A stretch of DNA of 64,000 bases from an uncultured Eubacteriales bacterium (GTDB lineage Bacteria; Bacillota; Clostridia; Oscillospirales; UMGS1783). The number at the start of each line of letters is the position of its first letter. Position 1 is the stretch's first letter. The translations under genes and the position numbers were made by a program. The stretch spans positions 1 to 64,000 of the forward strand of contig CAKSHC010000002.1 of assembly GCA_934456365.1 (NCBI GenBank), written 5' to 3'. Shown piece by piece: positions 44,993 to 52,555 of this stretch. Under the pieces are notes generated by a model. The model did no database searches, had not been told where the DNA came from, and worked only from the letters and a program-made list of their open reading frames with translations.

Positions 44993-47857
44993 ATGAAACA
45001 AATGGAATTGCGCAAAGGCTGGATGCTTTGCCCCGATCCCGAAAACCGCGGCCGCGAAGAGCACTGGGAAAAGGCTCTTCCCGCCGGGGCGCTGCCCTGC
45101 GAGGTGCCGGGCCGGGTGCATCTCACCTTTCCCGACGCGCACGGCATTGCCTGGTATCAGCGCCGGTTTGATAATATTTTCCCGAAGGAAGGGCGCGTGA
45201 TCCTGCGCATCGATACGGCCGACTACCTGAGCGAAACCTTCCTCAACGGCCATTCGGTCGGCACCCACCGCGGGGTGGAGGACACCTTCTCCTACGATAT
45301 TACCGATTTCCTCTGCGAGGGCGAGAACCTGCTCGCCATCCGGGTCGCCAAGCCCTACAGCCAGGATGTGGACGGCTACAGCTTCGACCATATCCCCCAC
45401 TTCAACAGCCGGAAGGACGATACCATCCTCCCCGGCACCTGCCTCAACACCTTCGGCCTCGGCGGCCGGGTGGATCTTCTGCATGTGCCCTGCGCCTACA
45501 TCGACGAGCTGGTGATCAACGGAAACCCCGAAACCGGCATGGCCGACCTGCTTTTATATGTGAAAAATACCGGCGCGCCCTGCCGCGCCTCCCTGCGGCT
45601 GGATATCGTTGATCGGGCGGCGGATTTTCTGAGCGAATCCCATGAGCGCGAGCTGGATCTGCCGGCGGGCGAGAGCGAGCACCGCTTGTCCGTGCCGGTG
45701 CGCGACTGGAAATTCTGGAGCCCCGACGAGCCCAACCTCTACCGCCTGCGCGCCGCTTTGCAAAGCGACGGGGAGCAGATTCTGGAAAAGAACTTCGGCT
45801 TCCGCACCTTCCGGGTCAATAAAGACGGGTTTTTCGAACTCAACGGCAAGCGCATCCTGATGCGCTGCTCCCATACCGGCAACTTCTTCCCCAACGGCTC
45901 GTCGCAGACCTATGAAAGCGGCCTGTGGCGGCAGGATTTTGCCAAGGCCAAGGCCTGCGGCTTCAACACCGTGCGCTTCATCGCCACCGGCGCCCTCCCC
46001 GAGCAGCTCGACTACTGCGACGAGATCGGCATGATGGTCTATGAAGAAAGCAAGGCCAGCTGGCTGACCATCAACAACTGCCCCCTCGGCAGCGAGCTTT
46101 ACGACGAGGATATGCTTTCGGTGGTGCGCCGCGACCGGTCGCATCCCTGCGTGACCGTCTTCGGCACCCTCAATGAAACCCACGACAACGAGATCCACGG
46201 CGACTGCACGCGCTACGCCAGCGCCCTTCTGCCCCGCATCCGCGAGCTGGATCCGACCCGGCTGGTGATCTATTCCTCCGGCCGGTTCGACGGCCACGCC
46301 CGCCAGGGCTCCTATGCCAACCCCTACAGCAGCGAGTGGGAATGCGGCTGGAACGCCGAGGATCCCGTAAACGGAGTGGTGGATTGCCCGCCCCGCCCCG
46401 ATCTGCCCCCGCTGTACGACAAGCTGGGCGATGTGCACCTCTATCCGCGCGTGCCCTTCTCGGATGCCAATGTGGAAACCATCCGCACCCTCGGCCAGGA
46501 AACCGGCCGGCCGGTCTTCTTCAGCGAATTCGGCATCGGCAGCGCCTTCAACACCACCGAAACGCTCCTGCGCTATAAAATGCGCGGTGCCGATCCCCGC
46601 TGGGAGGATTATAAGGTCATCTCCCGGATGGACGAGATGTACCACGCCGATTTCGAGCGCTACCACCTCGACGAGGAGTATGCCTTCCCGGTCGAGCTTC
46701 TGCGCGAAAGCGAGCGGCTGCACAACCGCCACCGCGAATGCTACTTCGATATCATCCGCGCCAACCCCCGCACCAACGGCATGTCGGTCACAGGGCTTCT
46801 GGATCATTCCATCTGCGGCGAGGGGCTCTGGAGCATCACCCGCCAGTTCAAGCCCGGCATTGCCGACACCATCGAGCGCGGCTTCTCGCCGCTGCGCTGG
46901 TCGATCTTCGTCCACCACACCCATTCCTATATCAACCGCCCGTTTGTGATCGAGGGCGTGCTTTCCAATGAGGATGTGCTCGAGGCGGGCGTGGAGTATC
47001 CTGTGGGCATCTGCATCATGGGCAAGGACGGGCCGGTCTGGCGGAAAAATATTGTGCTGAAGCCCACGGCCGACGATCTGCGCGGCACGGCGCTTCCCGT
47101 GTTCAAGGAAACGCTGACGCTGGATGTGCCCGAGGGCGAGTATCAGATTCAGGCCGAAATTCTCGACCATGCCACGGCGGCCGACGGGGTGCGCACCTTC
47201 TGGCTCTCCGACGGCGAGGTGGCTCAGCCGGAATTCAAAAAGGTTTTCGTGTCCCATGTGGACAAAGGAGCGGCGCGGTTTTTGGCCGAGCGCGGCGTGG
47301 AGGTGCTCCCGATCGAGCAGGCCGGCGACGGCGCCCTCGTGCTGGTCGGGCTGGTGCCCGAGGAAGAGCGGGCAGCCGTTTGGAAAAAGATCAATGAGCT
47401 GCTCGGGCGCGGGGCCAAGGTGTTTGTCACCGACCGGCACACCCTGAAAAAGGATGAGGACTGGGGCGGCTATATCCCCCTGCCGGAGCGCCCCGAGGTT
47501 TTCCCGCACACCGAGCGTTCGGGCGACTGGCTGTATCATTATGAGTATATCGCCAAGCGCCATCCCTACTTCCGCAACCTGCCCTGCGGGAAGCTGATGA
47601 ACTGGTATTACTACGGCCAGCTCGTCGGCGGCGCCTGCCTCTCGGGCGGCACCCAGCCGGAAAGCCCGGCGGGCGTGTGCATCTTCCCGGGACAGGTTTA
47701 TCAGCCCGGTTATGAGGGCGGAGTCAACCTCGGCACCTATCCCGTCGGTCCGGGCCGGCTCACGCTGAGCACCTACCGGATCCTCGAGTTTGTGGGGCAG
47801 AACCCGGCAGCGGACCGACTGCTGGTCAATGTCCTCAACGAAGAAAGCAAGAAATAA
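44993..47857 (+). CDS. Glycoside hydrolase family 2-like enzyme, no signal peptide
   Basis: This 954-aa GH2-type protein has an N-terminal jelly-roll sugar-binding domain (about 1-165), an Ig-like domain (about 170-270, ending FGFRTFRVNKDGF), a TIM barrel (about 275-650) and a long C-terminal region. Both catalytic Glu positions look intact: acid/base in GTLNE (E395) and nucleophile in FFSEFG (E512). Without a signal peptide it would act in the cytoplasm on imported oligosaccharides such as beta-galactosides, glucuronides or mannosides; specificity cannot be read. It is paralogous to the secreted GH2 at 58.0-60.9 kb (shared LNGKRI/LNGERI, ALPEQLDYCDEIG/DRIG). Confidence 0.88.
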   Translation: MKQMELRKGWMLCPDPENRGREEHWEKALPAGALPCEVPGRVHLTFPDAHGIAWYQRRFDNIFPKEGRVILRIDTADYLSETFLNGHSVGTHRGVEDTFSYDITDFLCEGENLLAIRVAKPYSQDVDGYSFDHIPHFNSRKDDTILPGTCLNTFGLGGRVDLLHVPCAYIDELVINGNPETGMADLLLYVKNTGAPCRASLRLDIVDRAADFLSESHERELDLPAGESEHRLSVPVRDWKFWSPDEPNLYRLRAALQSDGEQILEKNFGFRTFRVNKDGFFELNGKRILMRCSHTGNFFPNGSSQTYESGLWRQDFAKAKACGFNTVRFIATGALPEQLDYCDEIGMMVYEESKASWLTINNCPLGSELYDEDMLSVVRRDRSHPCVTVFGTLNETHDNEIHGDCTRYASALLPRIRELDPTRLVIYSSGRFDGHARQGSYANPYSSEWECGWNAEDPVNGVVDCPPRPDLPPLYDKLGDVHLYPRVPFSDANVETIRTLGQETGRPVFFSEFGIGSAFNTTETLLRYKMRGADPRWEDYKVISRMDEMYHADFERYHLDEEYAFPVELLRESERLHNRHRECYFDIIRANPRTNGMSVTGLLDHSICGEGLWSITRQFKPGIADTIERGFSPLRWSIFVHHTHSYINRPFVIEGVLSNEDVLEAGVEYPVGICIMGKDGPVWRKNIVLKPTADDLRGTALPVFKETLTLDVPEGEYQIQAEILDHATAADGVRTFWLSDGEVAQPEFKKVFVSHVDKGAARFLAERGVEVLPIEQAGDGALVLVGLVPEEERAAVWKKINELLGRGAKVFVTDRHTLKKDEDWGGYIPLPERPEVFPHTERSGDWLYHYEYIAKRHPYFRNLPCGKLMNWYYYGQLVGGACLSGGTQPESPAGVCIFPGQVYQPGYEGGVNLGTYPVGPGRLTLSTYRILEFVGQNPAADRLLVNVLNEESKK

Positions 47858-47863
47858 GAAAGA

Positions 47864-47903
47864 AAAATCCTGCCGAGGCGATTTTGCTTCGGCAGGATTT
47901 TTT
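47864..47903 (+). terminator. Terminator after the intracellular GH2 gene
   Basis: Arms AAAAATCCTGCCGA and TCGGCAGGATTTTT around a 12-nt loop, with a T-run. Confidence 0.8.
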
Positions 47904-48232
47904 AGAGCAATGAAGAATGAGGAATGAGAAATGAGAAATTAAGGTAGAAATGAAAAAGGGCAATGAGGAATGAGGGATGCGCGGCGAGAAAGAGAAGTCA
48001 ATCCCCCAGTCCGCTGCGCGGACACCGCAACAGGGATAGCGCGTTTTTTGGGAAACAAAAAACGTCGTCGCGAACAAGCGCAGTCCGCAAAAGCCCATGA
48101 CCTTTTACGCGCCGCAGGCGCGGCACCGACGAGCAAAAAGAAACGCCTCCCACGCAAAAAGAACGAAGTTCTCTGCGAGGGGGCGGAACGAGAGAAGGGC
48201 AATGAGGAATGAGGAATGATAAATTAAGGAGG
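47904..48232. repeat. AATGAGGAATGAG-type simple repeats
   Basis: Clusters of GAATGAG/AAATGAG direct repeats lie at about 47908-47976 and 48200-48230, both followed by AAATTAAG-type sequence. Together with the 151-bp repeats listed next, the 47904-48609 stretch contains no credible protein gene; ORFs crossing it encode low-complexity peptide on both strands. Confidence 0.65.
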
Positions 48233-48550
48233 GCGCGCCGGGAGCGCCATCCGATAGAATGGCTTTGACCTTGACCTTTTGCGAGCGAAGCGAGCATCGG
48301 AGAAAAGAGAAAGAGAACGCCGCCCGCAGGGCGAAAGCCCCGAGGCGGCGGGAACGGTCTTTTCTCCGAAGAGGAGTCGCGACGGAACGGGAGAGAGACG
48401 CGTTTTTTGAGAAACAAAAAAACGTCGTCGCGAACAAGTGCAGTCCGCAAAAGCCATTGACCTTTTACGCGCTGCAGGCGCGGCACCGACGAGCAAAAAG
48501 AAACGCCTCCCACGCAAAAAGAACGAAGTTCTCTGCGTGGGGGCGGAGCG
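48040..48550. repeat. About 151-bp interspersed direct repeat, two copies
   Basis: Copy A 48040-48190 and copy B 48399-48550 are over 90% alike by eye, from CGCGTTTTTT to GGGGGCGGA. Each holds an AACGTCGTCGCGAACAAG block and a CTCCCACGCAAAAAGAACG block whose ends can pair (CCTCCCACGC with GCGTGGGGG in copy B). The 208-bp spacer carries a separate CGCC/GGCG-rich segment. No transposase or terminal target duplication is visible, so this is an intergenic repeat family rather than an IS. Confidence 0.8.
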
Positions 48551-48609
48551 TTTGCGAGTCGAAAGGAGGAGCAAGGAAGCGGGCGACGACATTTTTTTGT
48601 TTTTCAAAC

Positions 48610-48646
48610 AAAAAATCGTCGGAGCAAAGCGAACTTTGCTCCGACG
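48610..48646 (-). terminator. Terminator of the tRNA-Val gene
   Basis: A perfect 13-bp stem CGTCGGAGCAAAG/CTTTGCTCCGACG with a 4-nt loop is followed by TTTTTT on the minus strand. It begins immediately after the encoded CCA end. Confidence 0.93.
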
Positions 48647-48722
48647 TGGTGGTCTGTACAGGGCTCGAACCTGTGACCCCATCGATGTGAACGATGTGCT
48701 CTACCAACTGAGCTAACAGACC
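48647..48722 (-). tRNA. tRNA-Val, anticodon CAC
   Basis: A full cloverleaf folds on the minus strand: acceptor GGTCTGT/ACAGACC, D arm GCTC/GAGC, anticodon stem CATCG/CGATG with loop TTCACAT (anticodon CAC at loop positions 3-5), T arm ACAGG/CCTGT with TTCGAAC. Discriminator A and CCA are encoded. CAC reads GTG codons, an accessory valine isoacceptor that fits the GC-rich codon usage of the region. Confidence 0.95.
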
Positions 48723-48735
48723 GGGTAACGCGTTT

Positions 48736-48764
48736 ATTGTACCATCCGGGCGCCGGCTTGTCAA
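48736..48764 (-). promoter_or_regulatory. Promoter of tRNA-Val
   Basis: Minus-strand -35 TTGACA (48759-48764), 17 bp, -10 TACAAT (48736-48741), ending 13 bp before the mature tRNA 5' end. This is a strong stable-RNA promoter. Confidence 0.85.
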
Positions 48765-48810
48765 GAATAATCCGCAAAGGGATGCAAAAAATATCGACAG
48801 GAGGTATGCC

Positions 48811-48966
48811 ATGAAAAAACATCCGCACAATCGCCCCAAGCCCGGTCAGGTGGAGCCGCCGGCCTGCGCCGTCGATCCGCTGGCTCCCTTGAACGATCCC
48901 CTCGGCTCCTATACCGGCGTGCCCTTTCGCGGCGAAGAGCCCACGCAGGACGCCGACGATCTATGA
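48811..48966 (+). CDS. 51-aa mini-protein ending in QDADDL
   Basis: A short ORF, below the size of routine gene calls, is preceded by a perfect AGGAGG 6 bp before ATG. It encodes a hydrophilic 51-aa peptide: a basic N-terminus (MKKHPHNRPKPGQVEPP), a DPLAPLNDPLGSYTGVP core and an acidic end TQDADDL. Small proteins with a D-P-x-GSYTG-x-P core and QDADDL tail are, as I recall, widespread in Clostridia with unknown function; this is memory, not a search. No clear promoter lies in the 46 bp between it and the divergent tRNA promoter. The 170 bp after it (48967-49137) hold only the next promoter. Confidence 0.75.
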   Translation: MKKHPHNRPKPGQVEPPACAVDPLAPLNDPLGSYTGVPFRGEEPTQDADDL

Positions 48967-49079
48967 TGCTTCGGTAAAGGAGGGCGGACCTGCCCCCCAA
49001 ATCCCGTTTCCGGGAGCGGACTGCGGGCAAAAAGGGGATCGCGCTTTTTTGAAAAACAAATTTTTTTGGAAAAAAGGAC

Positions 49080-49108
49080 TTGACAAGCGCGCGCCGGGAT
49101 GCTATAAT
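49080..49108 (+). promoter_or_regulatory. Promoter of the first aromatic amino-acid binding-protein transcript
   Basis: Consensus -35 TTGACA (49080-49085), 17 bp, -10 TATAAT (49103-49108). The next gene starts 200 bp later, leaving room for a regulatory leader. Confidence 0.92.
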
Positions 49109-49137
49109 CGCGGAAAAAGAGGAAAGGGGAAACGGAA

Positions 49138-49236
49138 ATGGCAAAGATGTCTGTGCTCTTTATCTTTACCAAGGCTGCTTATGATTACGCAGCCTATTCT
49201 TCGACGTCCGTTTCCAGCCTTTCGTCTAACCGATAA
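49138..49236 (+). CDS. Putative Tyr-rich leader peptide (attenuation)
   Basis: A 32-aa ORF sits in the leader between the promoter and a terminator, with AAAGGGG 8 nt upstream of ATG. It reads MAKMSVLFIF, then TKAAYDYAAYSS, then a Ser-rich end: three Tyr codons in six and two Phe just before. The Tyr codons lie in and beside a small hairpin (GGCTGC at 49173-49178 pairing with GCAGCC at 49189-49194). Nearby GGAAACGGA (49128-49136) can pair perfectly with TCCGTTTCC (49207-49215), and ACGGAAA (49132-49138) can pair with TTTCCGT (49249-49255), so alternative leader folds exist. I infer ribosome stalling on Tyr codons controls the terminator; no homologue check was possible. Confidence 0.5.
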   Translation: MAKMSVLFIFTKAAYDYAAYSSTSVSSLSSNR

Positions 49237-49255
49237 GCCCGGGATTGGTTTCCGT

Positions 49256-49291
49256 GCGGTTTTGCGAAGGCAAAACCGCTTTTTTATTTTT
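49256..49291 (+). terminator. Leader attenuator terminator upstream of binding protein 1
   Basis: Perfect 10-bp stem GCGGTTTTGC/GCAAAACCGC with GAAG loop and a TTTTTT-A-TTTTT run, placed 20 bp before the start codon of the binding protein and after the leader ORF. A terminator between a consensus promoter and its only gene implies attenuation. Confidence 0.85.
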
Positions 49292-49310
49292 GAAAAGAAA
49301 GGAAATTTCC

Positions 49311-50261
49311 ATGAAGAAGCTGCTTGCGCCCGTCCTTGCTCTCTGTCTTCTGCTTTCCCTGATCGGCTGCGCCGGTCAGCCGACGGAAAAGGTGTATACC
49401 GTCGGGATCTGCCAGCTGGTCACCCACGAAGCGCTTGACTCCGCCACTCAGGGCTTTAAGGACGCTCTGACCGAAGCTCTCGGCGAGGAGCACGTGAAGT
49501 TCGACGAGCAGAACGCCGCCGGCAGCCCCGACGTCTGCACCACCATTGCCAACAATTTCGCTTCCAAAAATGTCGATCTGATTTTGGCCAATGCCACCTC
49601 CGCCCTCCAGGCCTGCGCCAACGCCACCGCCACCATCCCCATCCTCGGCACCTCGATCACCGAATACGGCGTGGCGCTCGGGATCGATAACTTCACCGGC
49701 ACCGTCGGCGGCAACATTTCGGGCACCTCCGATCTTGCTCCGCTCGACCAGCAGGCGCAGATGATCGTCGACCTTTTTCCTTCTTATAAAACGGTTGGCC
49801 TGCTCTATTGCTCGGCCGAGCCGAATTCGCAGTATCAGATCAAGGTGGTGCGCACCGAGCTGGAACGCCGCGGGCTGACCACCAAGGAATACACCTTCTC
49901 CGACACCAACGACGTCGCCGCCGTGGCTCAGAAGGCCTCGGAGGACTGCGAGGTGCTCTATATCCCGACGGATAACACCGCCGCCTCCTGCGCCCCCACC
50001 ATCTACAGCTCGATGACCCGCAAGGTGCCCGTCGTCTGCGGCGACACCGGCACGCTGCGCGGCTGCGGCGTGGCCGCCCTTTCCACCAGCTATTATGAGC
50101 TCGGGGTGGTGACCGGCAGGATGGCTGCTAAGATTTTGAAGGGCGAGGCCAAGGTGGGCGAAATGCCGATCGAATACGCCAGTGCCGTGAAGGTTTACAA
50201 CCCGGTGATCTGCGAGGAGCTTCAGCTTCAGGTGCCCGCCGACTATCAGGCTCTTGATTAA
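49311..50261 (+). CDS. ABC transporter substrate-binding lipoprotein 1 (TrpX/aromatic type)
   Basis: This 316-aa lipoprotein (lipobox LIGC) of the ABC_sub_bind family has YTVGICQLVTHEALD at the start of the mature part and the GNISGTSDLAPLDQQ segment. The fold is LacI/type-1-binding-protein-like. It is about 80% identical by eye to binding proteins 2 and 3, diverging mainly at 190-270 and the C-terminus. It has its own promoter and attenuator, and has no permease of its own, so it must share the one downstream. The likely ligand is tyrosine or another aromatic amino acid, from the leader and T-box evidence. Confidence 0.9.
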   Translation: MKKLLAPVLALCLLLSLIGCAGQPTEKVYTVGICQLVTHEALDSATQGFKDALTEALGEEHVKFDEQNAAGSPDVCTTIANNFASKNVDLILANATSALQACANATATIPILGTSITEYGVALGIDNFTGTVGGNISGTSDLAPLDQQAQMIVDLFPSYKTVGLLYCSAEPNSQYQIKVVRTELERRGLTTKEYTFSDTNDVAAVAQKASEDCEVLYIPTDNTAASCAPTIYSSMTRKVPVVCGDTGTLRGCGVAALSTSYYELGVVTGRMAAKILKGEAKVGEMPIEYASAVKVYNPVICEELQLQVPADYQALD

Positions 50262-50264
50262 GGC

Positions 50265-50293
50265 TTGACAAACCTCCTATAACACGATACAAT
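50265..50293 (+). promoter_or_regulatory. Promoter of the T-box-controlled operon
   Basis: -35 TTGACA (50265-50270), 17 bp, -10 TACAAT (50288-50293), starting only 3 bp after the stop codon of binding protein 1. Confidence 0.9.
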
Positions 50294-50299
50294 AATTCA

Positions 50300-50562
50300 A
50301 TAATCAAAGGCTGAGATCGGGAACAAGTAGTCCATTCCCTTCCGTTCAGAGAGCCGCCGTGCGGTGCGAGGCGGTCGGGGGGCTTGGGTGAATACAGCCC
50401 GGGAGCCGCACACCGAAATTTAGTAGGCTGCGCCGGGAGCGACCGTTACATCGCCCGGACGGGGTTTTCCCGCCCGCTAAGGCCCCTTCTTGCAAAAGAG
50501 GGGTGAAACAGAGTGGTACCACGAGAAATTCGTCCCTGTAGATTCTGCAGGGACGCTTTTTT
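50300..50562 (+). ncRNA. T-box riboswitch, predicted tyrosine-specific
   Basis: Canonical T-box landmarks occur in order: stem I with the AGAGAG bulge (50347-50353 region) and GGTGCGAG loop, specifier loop GTGAATACAGCC with specifier TAC (50393-50395), the linker GAAATTTAGTAGG, and the antiterminator box GAGTGGTACCACGAG (50511-50525). It ends in a terminator with 11-bp stem CGTCCCTGTAG/CTGCAGGGACG (50531-50555) and T-run. TAC specifies tRNA-Tyr, and the TGGT bulge expects discriminator A, as in tRNA-Tyr. Uncharged tRNA-Tyr would allow read-through into binding proteins 2 and 3, permease and ATPase. Confidence 0.93.
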
Positions 50563-50587
50563 ATCCCAAAGAAAAGGAGAAACCAAG

Positions 50588-51547
50588 ATGAAGAAAGTTT
50601 TGTCCGTTCTGCTTGTTTTTGCTTTGATTGCTTCCGTCCTGGCCGGCTGCGCCGGATCGGGCGCTTCCGATAAAGTGTATACCGTGGGGATCTGCCAGCT
50701 GGTCACCCATGAGGCGCTCGACGCCGCCACCAAAGGCTTCAAGGACGCTCTGACCGAAGCCCTCGGCGAGGAGCACGTGAAGTTCGACGAGCAAAACGCC
50801 GCCGGCAGCGCCGACGTCTGCGCCACCATCGCCAACAACTTCGCTTCCAAAAACGTCGACCTGATCCTGGCCAACGCCACCTCCGCCCTCCAGGCCTGCG
50901 CCAACGCCACCGCCACCATCCCCATTTTGGGAACCTCGATTACCGAATACGGCGTGGCCCTCGGCATCGATAACTTCACCGGCACCGTCGGCGGCAACAT
51001 TTCGGGCACCTCCGATCTTGCCCCGCTCGACCAGCAGGCGCAGATGATCGTCGATCTCGTGCCCGGGGTCAAAACGGTCGGCCTGCTCTACTGCTCTTCC
51101 GAGCCGAATTCGGCTTATCAGGTCAAGGTTGTGAAGGATGAACTGGCCAAAAAAGGCGTGAGCGCTTCGGAATACGCTTTCTCGGACACCAACGATGTCG
51201 CCGCCGTGGCTCAGAAAGCCTCGGAGGAATGCGACGCGCTCTATATCCCCACGGATAACACCGCCGCCTCCTGCGCGCCCACCATCTATGGAGCCATGAC
51301 CAAAAAACGCCCCATCATCACCGGCGAAGCCGGCCCCTGCCGCGCCTGCGGCGTCGCCACCCTCTCGATCAGCTACTACGATCTCGGCGTGGCCACCGGC
51401 AAGATGGCCGCCAAGATCCTGAAAGGCGAGGCCAAGGTGGGCGAAATGCCGATCGAATACGCCGCCACCTTCACCAAAATGTATAACCCCGCGATCTGCG
51501 AAGAATTGAATATCACAGTCCCCGACGGCTACACCGCCCTGGATTGA
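50588..51547 (+). CDS. ABC transporter substrate-binding lipoprotein 2 (aromatic type)
   Basis: This 319-aa lipoprotein (lipobox LAGC) is started at 50588 behind AAAAGGAGAAA, just after the T-box terminator. It is nearly identical to protein 3 over residues 25-250 at both protein and DNA level; differences cluster around 235-262 (KKRPIITGEAGPCRACG here). It is the first gene of the T-box operon and is predicted to bind tyrosine-like ligands. Confidence 0.92.
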   Translation: MKKVLSVLLVFALIASVLAGCAGSGASDKVYTVGICQLVTHEALDAATKGFKDALTEALGEEHVKFDEQNAAGSADVCATIANNFASKNVDLILANATSALQACANATATIPILGTSITEYGVALGIDNFTGTVGGNISGTSDLAPLDQQAQMIVDLVPGVKTVGLLYCSSEPNSAYQVKVVKDELAKKGVSASEYAFSDTNDVAAVAQKASEECDALYIPTDNTAASCAPTIYGAMTKKRPIITGEAGPCRACGVATLSISYYDLGVATGKMAAKILKGEAKVGEMPIEYAATFTKMYNPAICEELNITVPDGYTALD

Positions 51548-51574
51548 GAATAAAAAAGAAAAGGAGAAAAGAAA

Positions 51575-52534
51575 ATGAAAAGAATCCTATCCGCTCTGCT
51601 TGCGGCCCTGATGGTCGCTCTCGCTCTGGCCGGCTGCGCCTCCAAGCCCGCCGAGGAAAAGGTTTATACCGTGGGGATCTGTCAGCTGGTCACCCATGAG
51701 GCGCTCGACGCCGCCACCAAAGGCTTCAAAGACGCTCTGATCGAAGCCCTCGGCGAGGAGCATGTGAAATTCGACGAGCAAAACGCCGCCGGCAGCGCCG
51801 ACGTCTGCGCCACCATCGCCAACAACTTCGCTTCCAAAAACGTTGATTTGATTCTGGCCAACGCGACTTCCGCCCTCCAGGCCTGCGCCAACGCCACCGC
51901 CACCATCCCCATCCTCGGCACCTCGATCACCGAATACGGCGTGGCGCTCGGGATCGATAACTTCACCGGCACCGTCGGTGGCAACATTTCGGGCACCTCC
52001 GATCTTGCTCCGCTCGATCAGCAGGCGCAGATGATCGTCGATCTCGTGCCCGGGGTCAAGACGGTCGGCCTGCTCTACTGCTCGGCCGAGCCCAACTCGG
52101 CCTACCAGGTCAAGGTCGTGAAGGATGAGCTTTCGAAGAAGGGCGTGAGCGCTTCGGAATATGCCTTCTCGGATACCAACGATGTCGCCGCCGTGGCTCA
52201 GAAGGCTTCGGAGGAATGCGACGCGCTCTACATCCCCACCGATAACACCGCCGCCTCCTGCGCCCCCACCATCCACGGCGCGCTGACCCGTAAGGTTCCC
52301 ATCGTGGCGGGCGAGGAGGGCATCTGCCGCGGCTGCGGCGTGGCCACCCTTTCGATCAGCTACTACGACCTCGGCGTGGCCACCGGCAAGATGGCTGCCA
52401 AGATCCTGAAGGGCGAGGCCAAGGTGGGTGAAATGCCGATCGAATACGCCGCCACCTTCACCAAGAAGTTCAACCCGGCTTTTTGCGAAGAAACGGGTGT
52501 GACCGTTCCGTCCGACTACGTCGCCATTCAGTAA
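51575..52534 (+). CDS. ABC transporter substrate-binding lipoprotein 3 (aromatic type)
   Basis: This 319-aa lipoprotein (lipobox LAGC) lies 27 bp after copy 2 behind AAAAGGAGAAAA. It shares the conserved VGICQLVTHEALDAATKGF region and differs in the 235-262 segment (TRKVPIVAGEEGICRGCG) and the tail, the most likely specificity-determining differences. Three binding proteins serving one permease suggest distinct but related ligands, or dosage. Confidence 0.92.
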   Translation: MKRILSALLAALMVALALAGCASKPAEEKVYTVGICQLVTHEALDAATKGFKDALIEALGEEHVKFDEQNAAGSADVCATIANNFASKNVDLILANATSALQACANATATIPILGTSITEYGVALGIDNFTGTVGGNISGTSDLAPLDQQAQMIVDLVPGVKTVGLLYCSAEPNSAYQVKVVKDELSKKGVSASEYAFSDTNDVAAVAQKASEECDALYIPTDNTAASCAPTIHGALTRKVPIVAGEEGICRGCGVATLSISYYDLGVATGKMAAKILKGEAKVGEMPIEYAATFTKKFNPAFCEETGVTVPSDYVAIQ

Positions 52535-52555
52535 CAGAAAGGAAATTTTTCCGAG

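Noticed and set aside
48040..48550. Possible insertion sequence
   Set aside because: No transposase, no clear terminal inverted repeats and no target-site duplication are visible.
48258..48690. 143-aa ORF and overlapping ones across the repeats and tRNA
   Set aside because: They extend into the antisense of the tRNA gene and the terminator, and translate repeat DNA.
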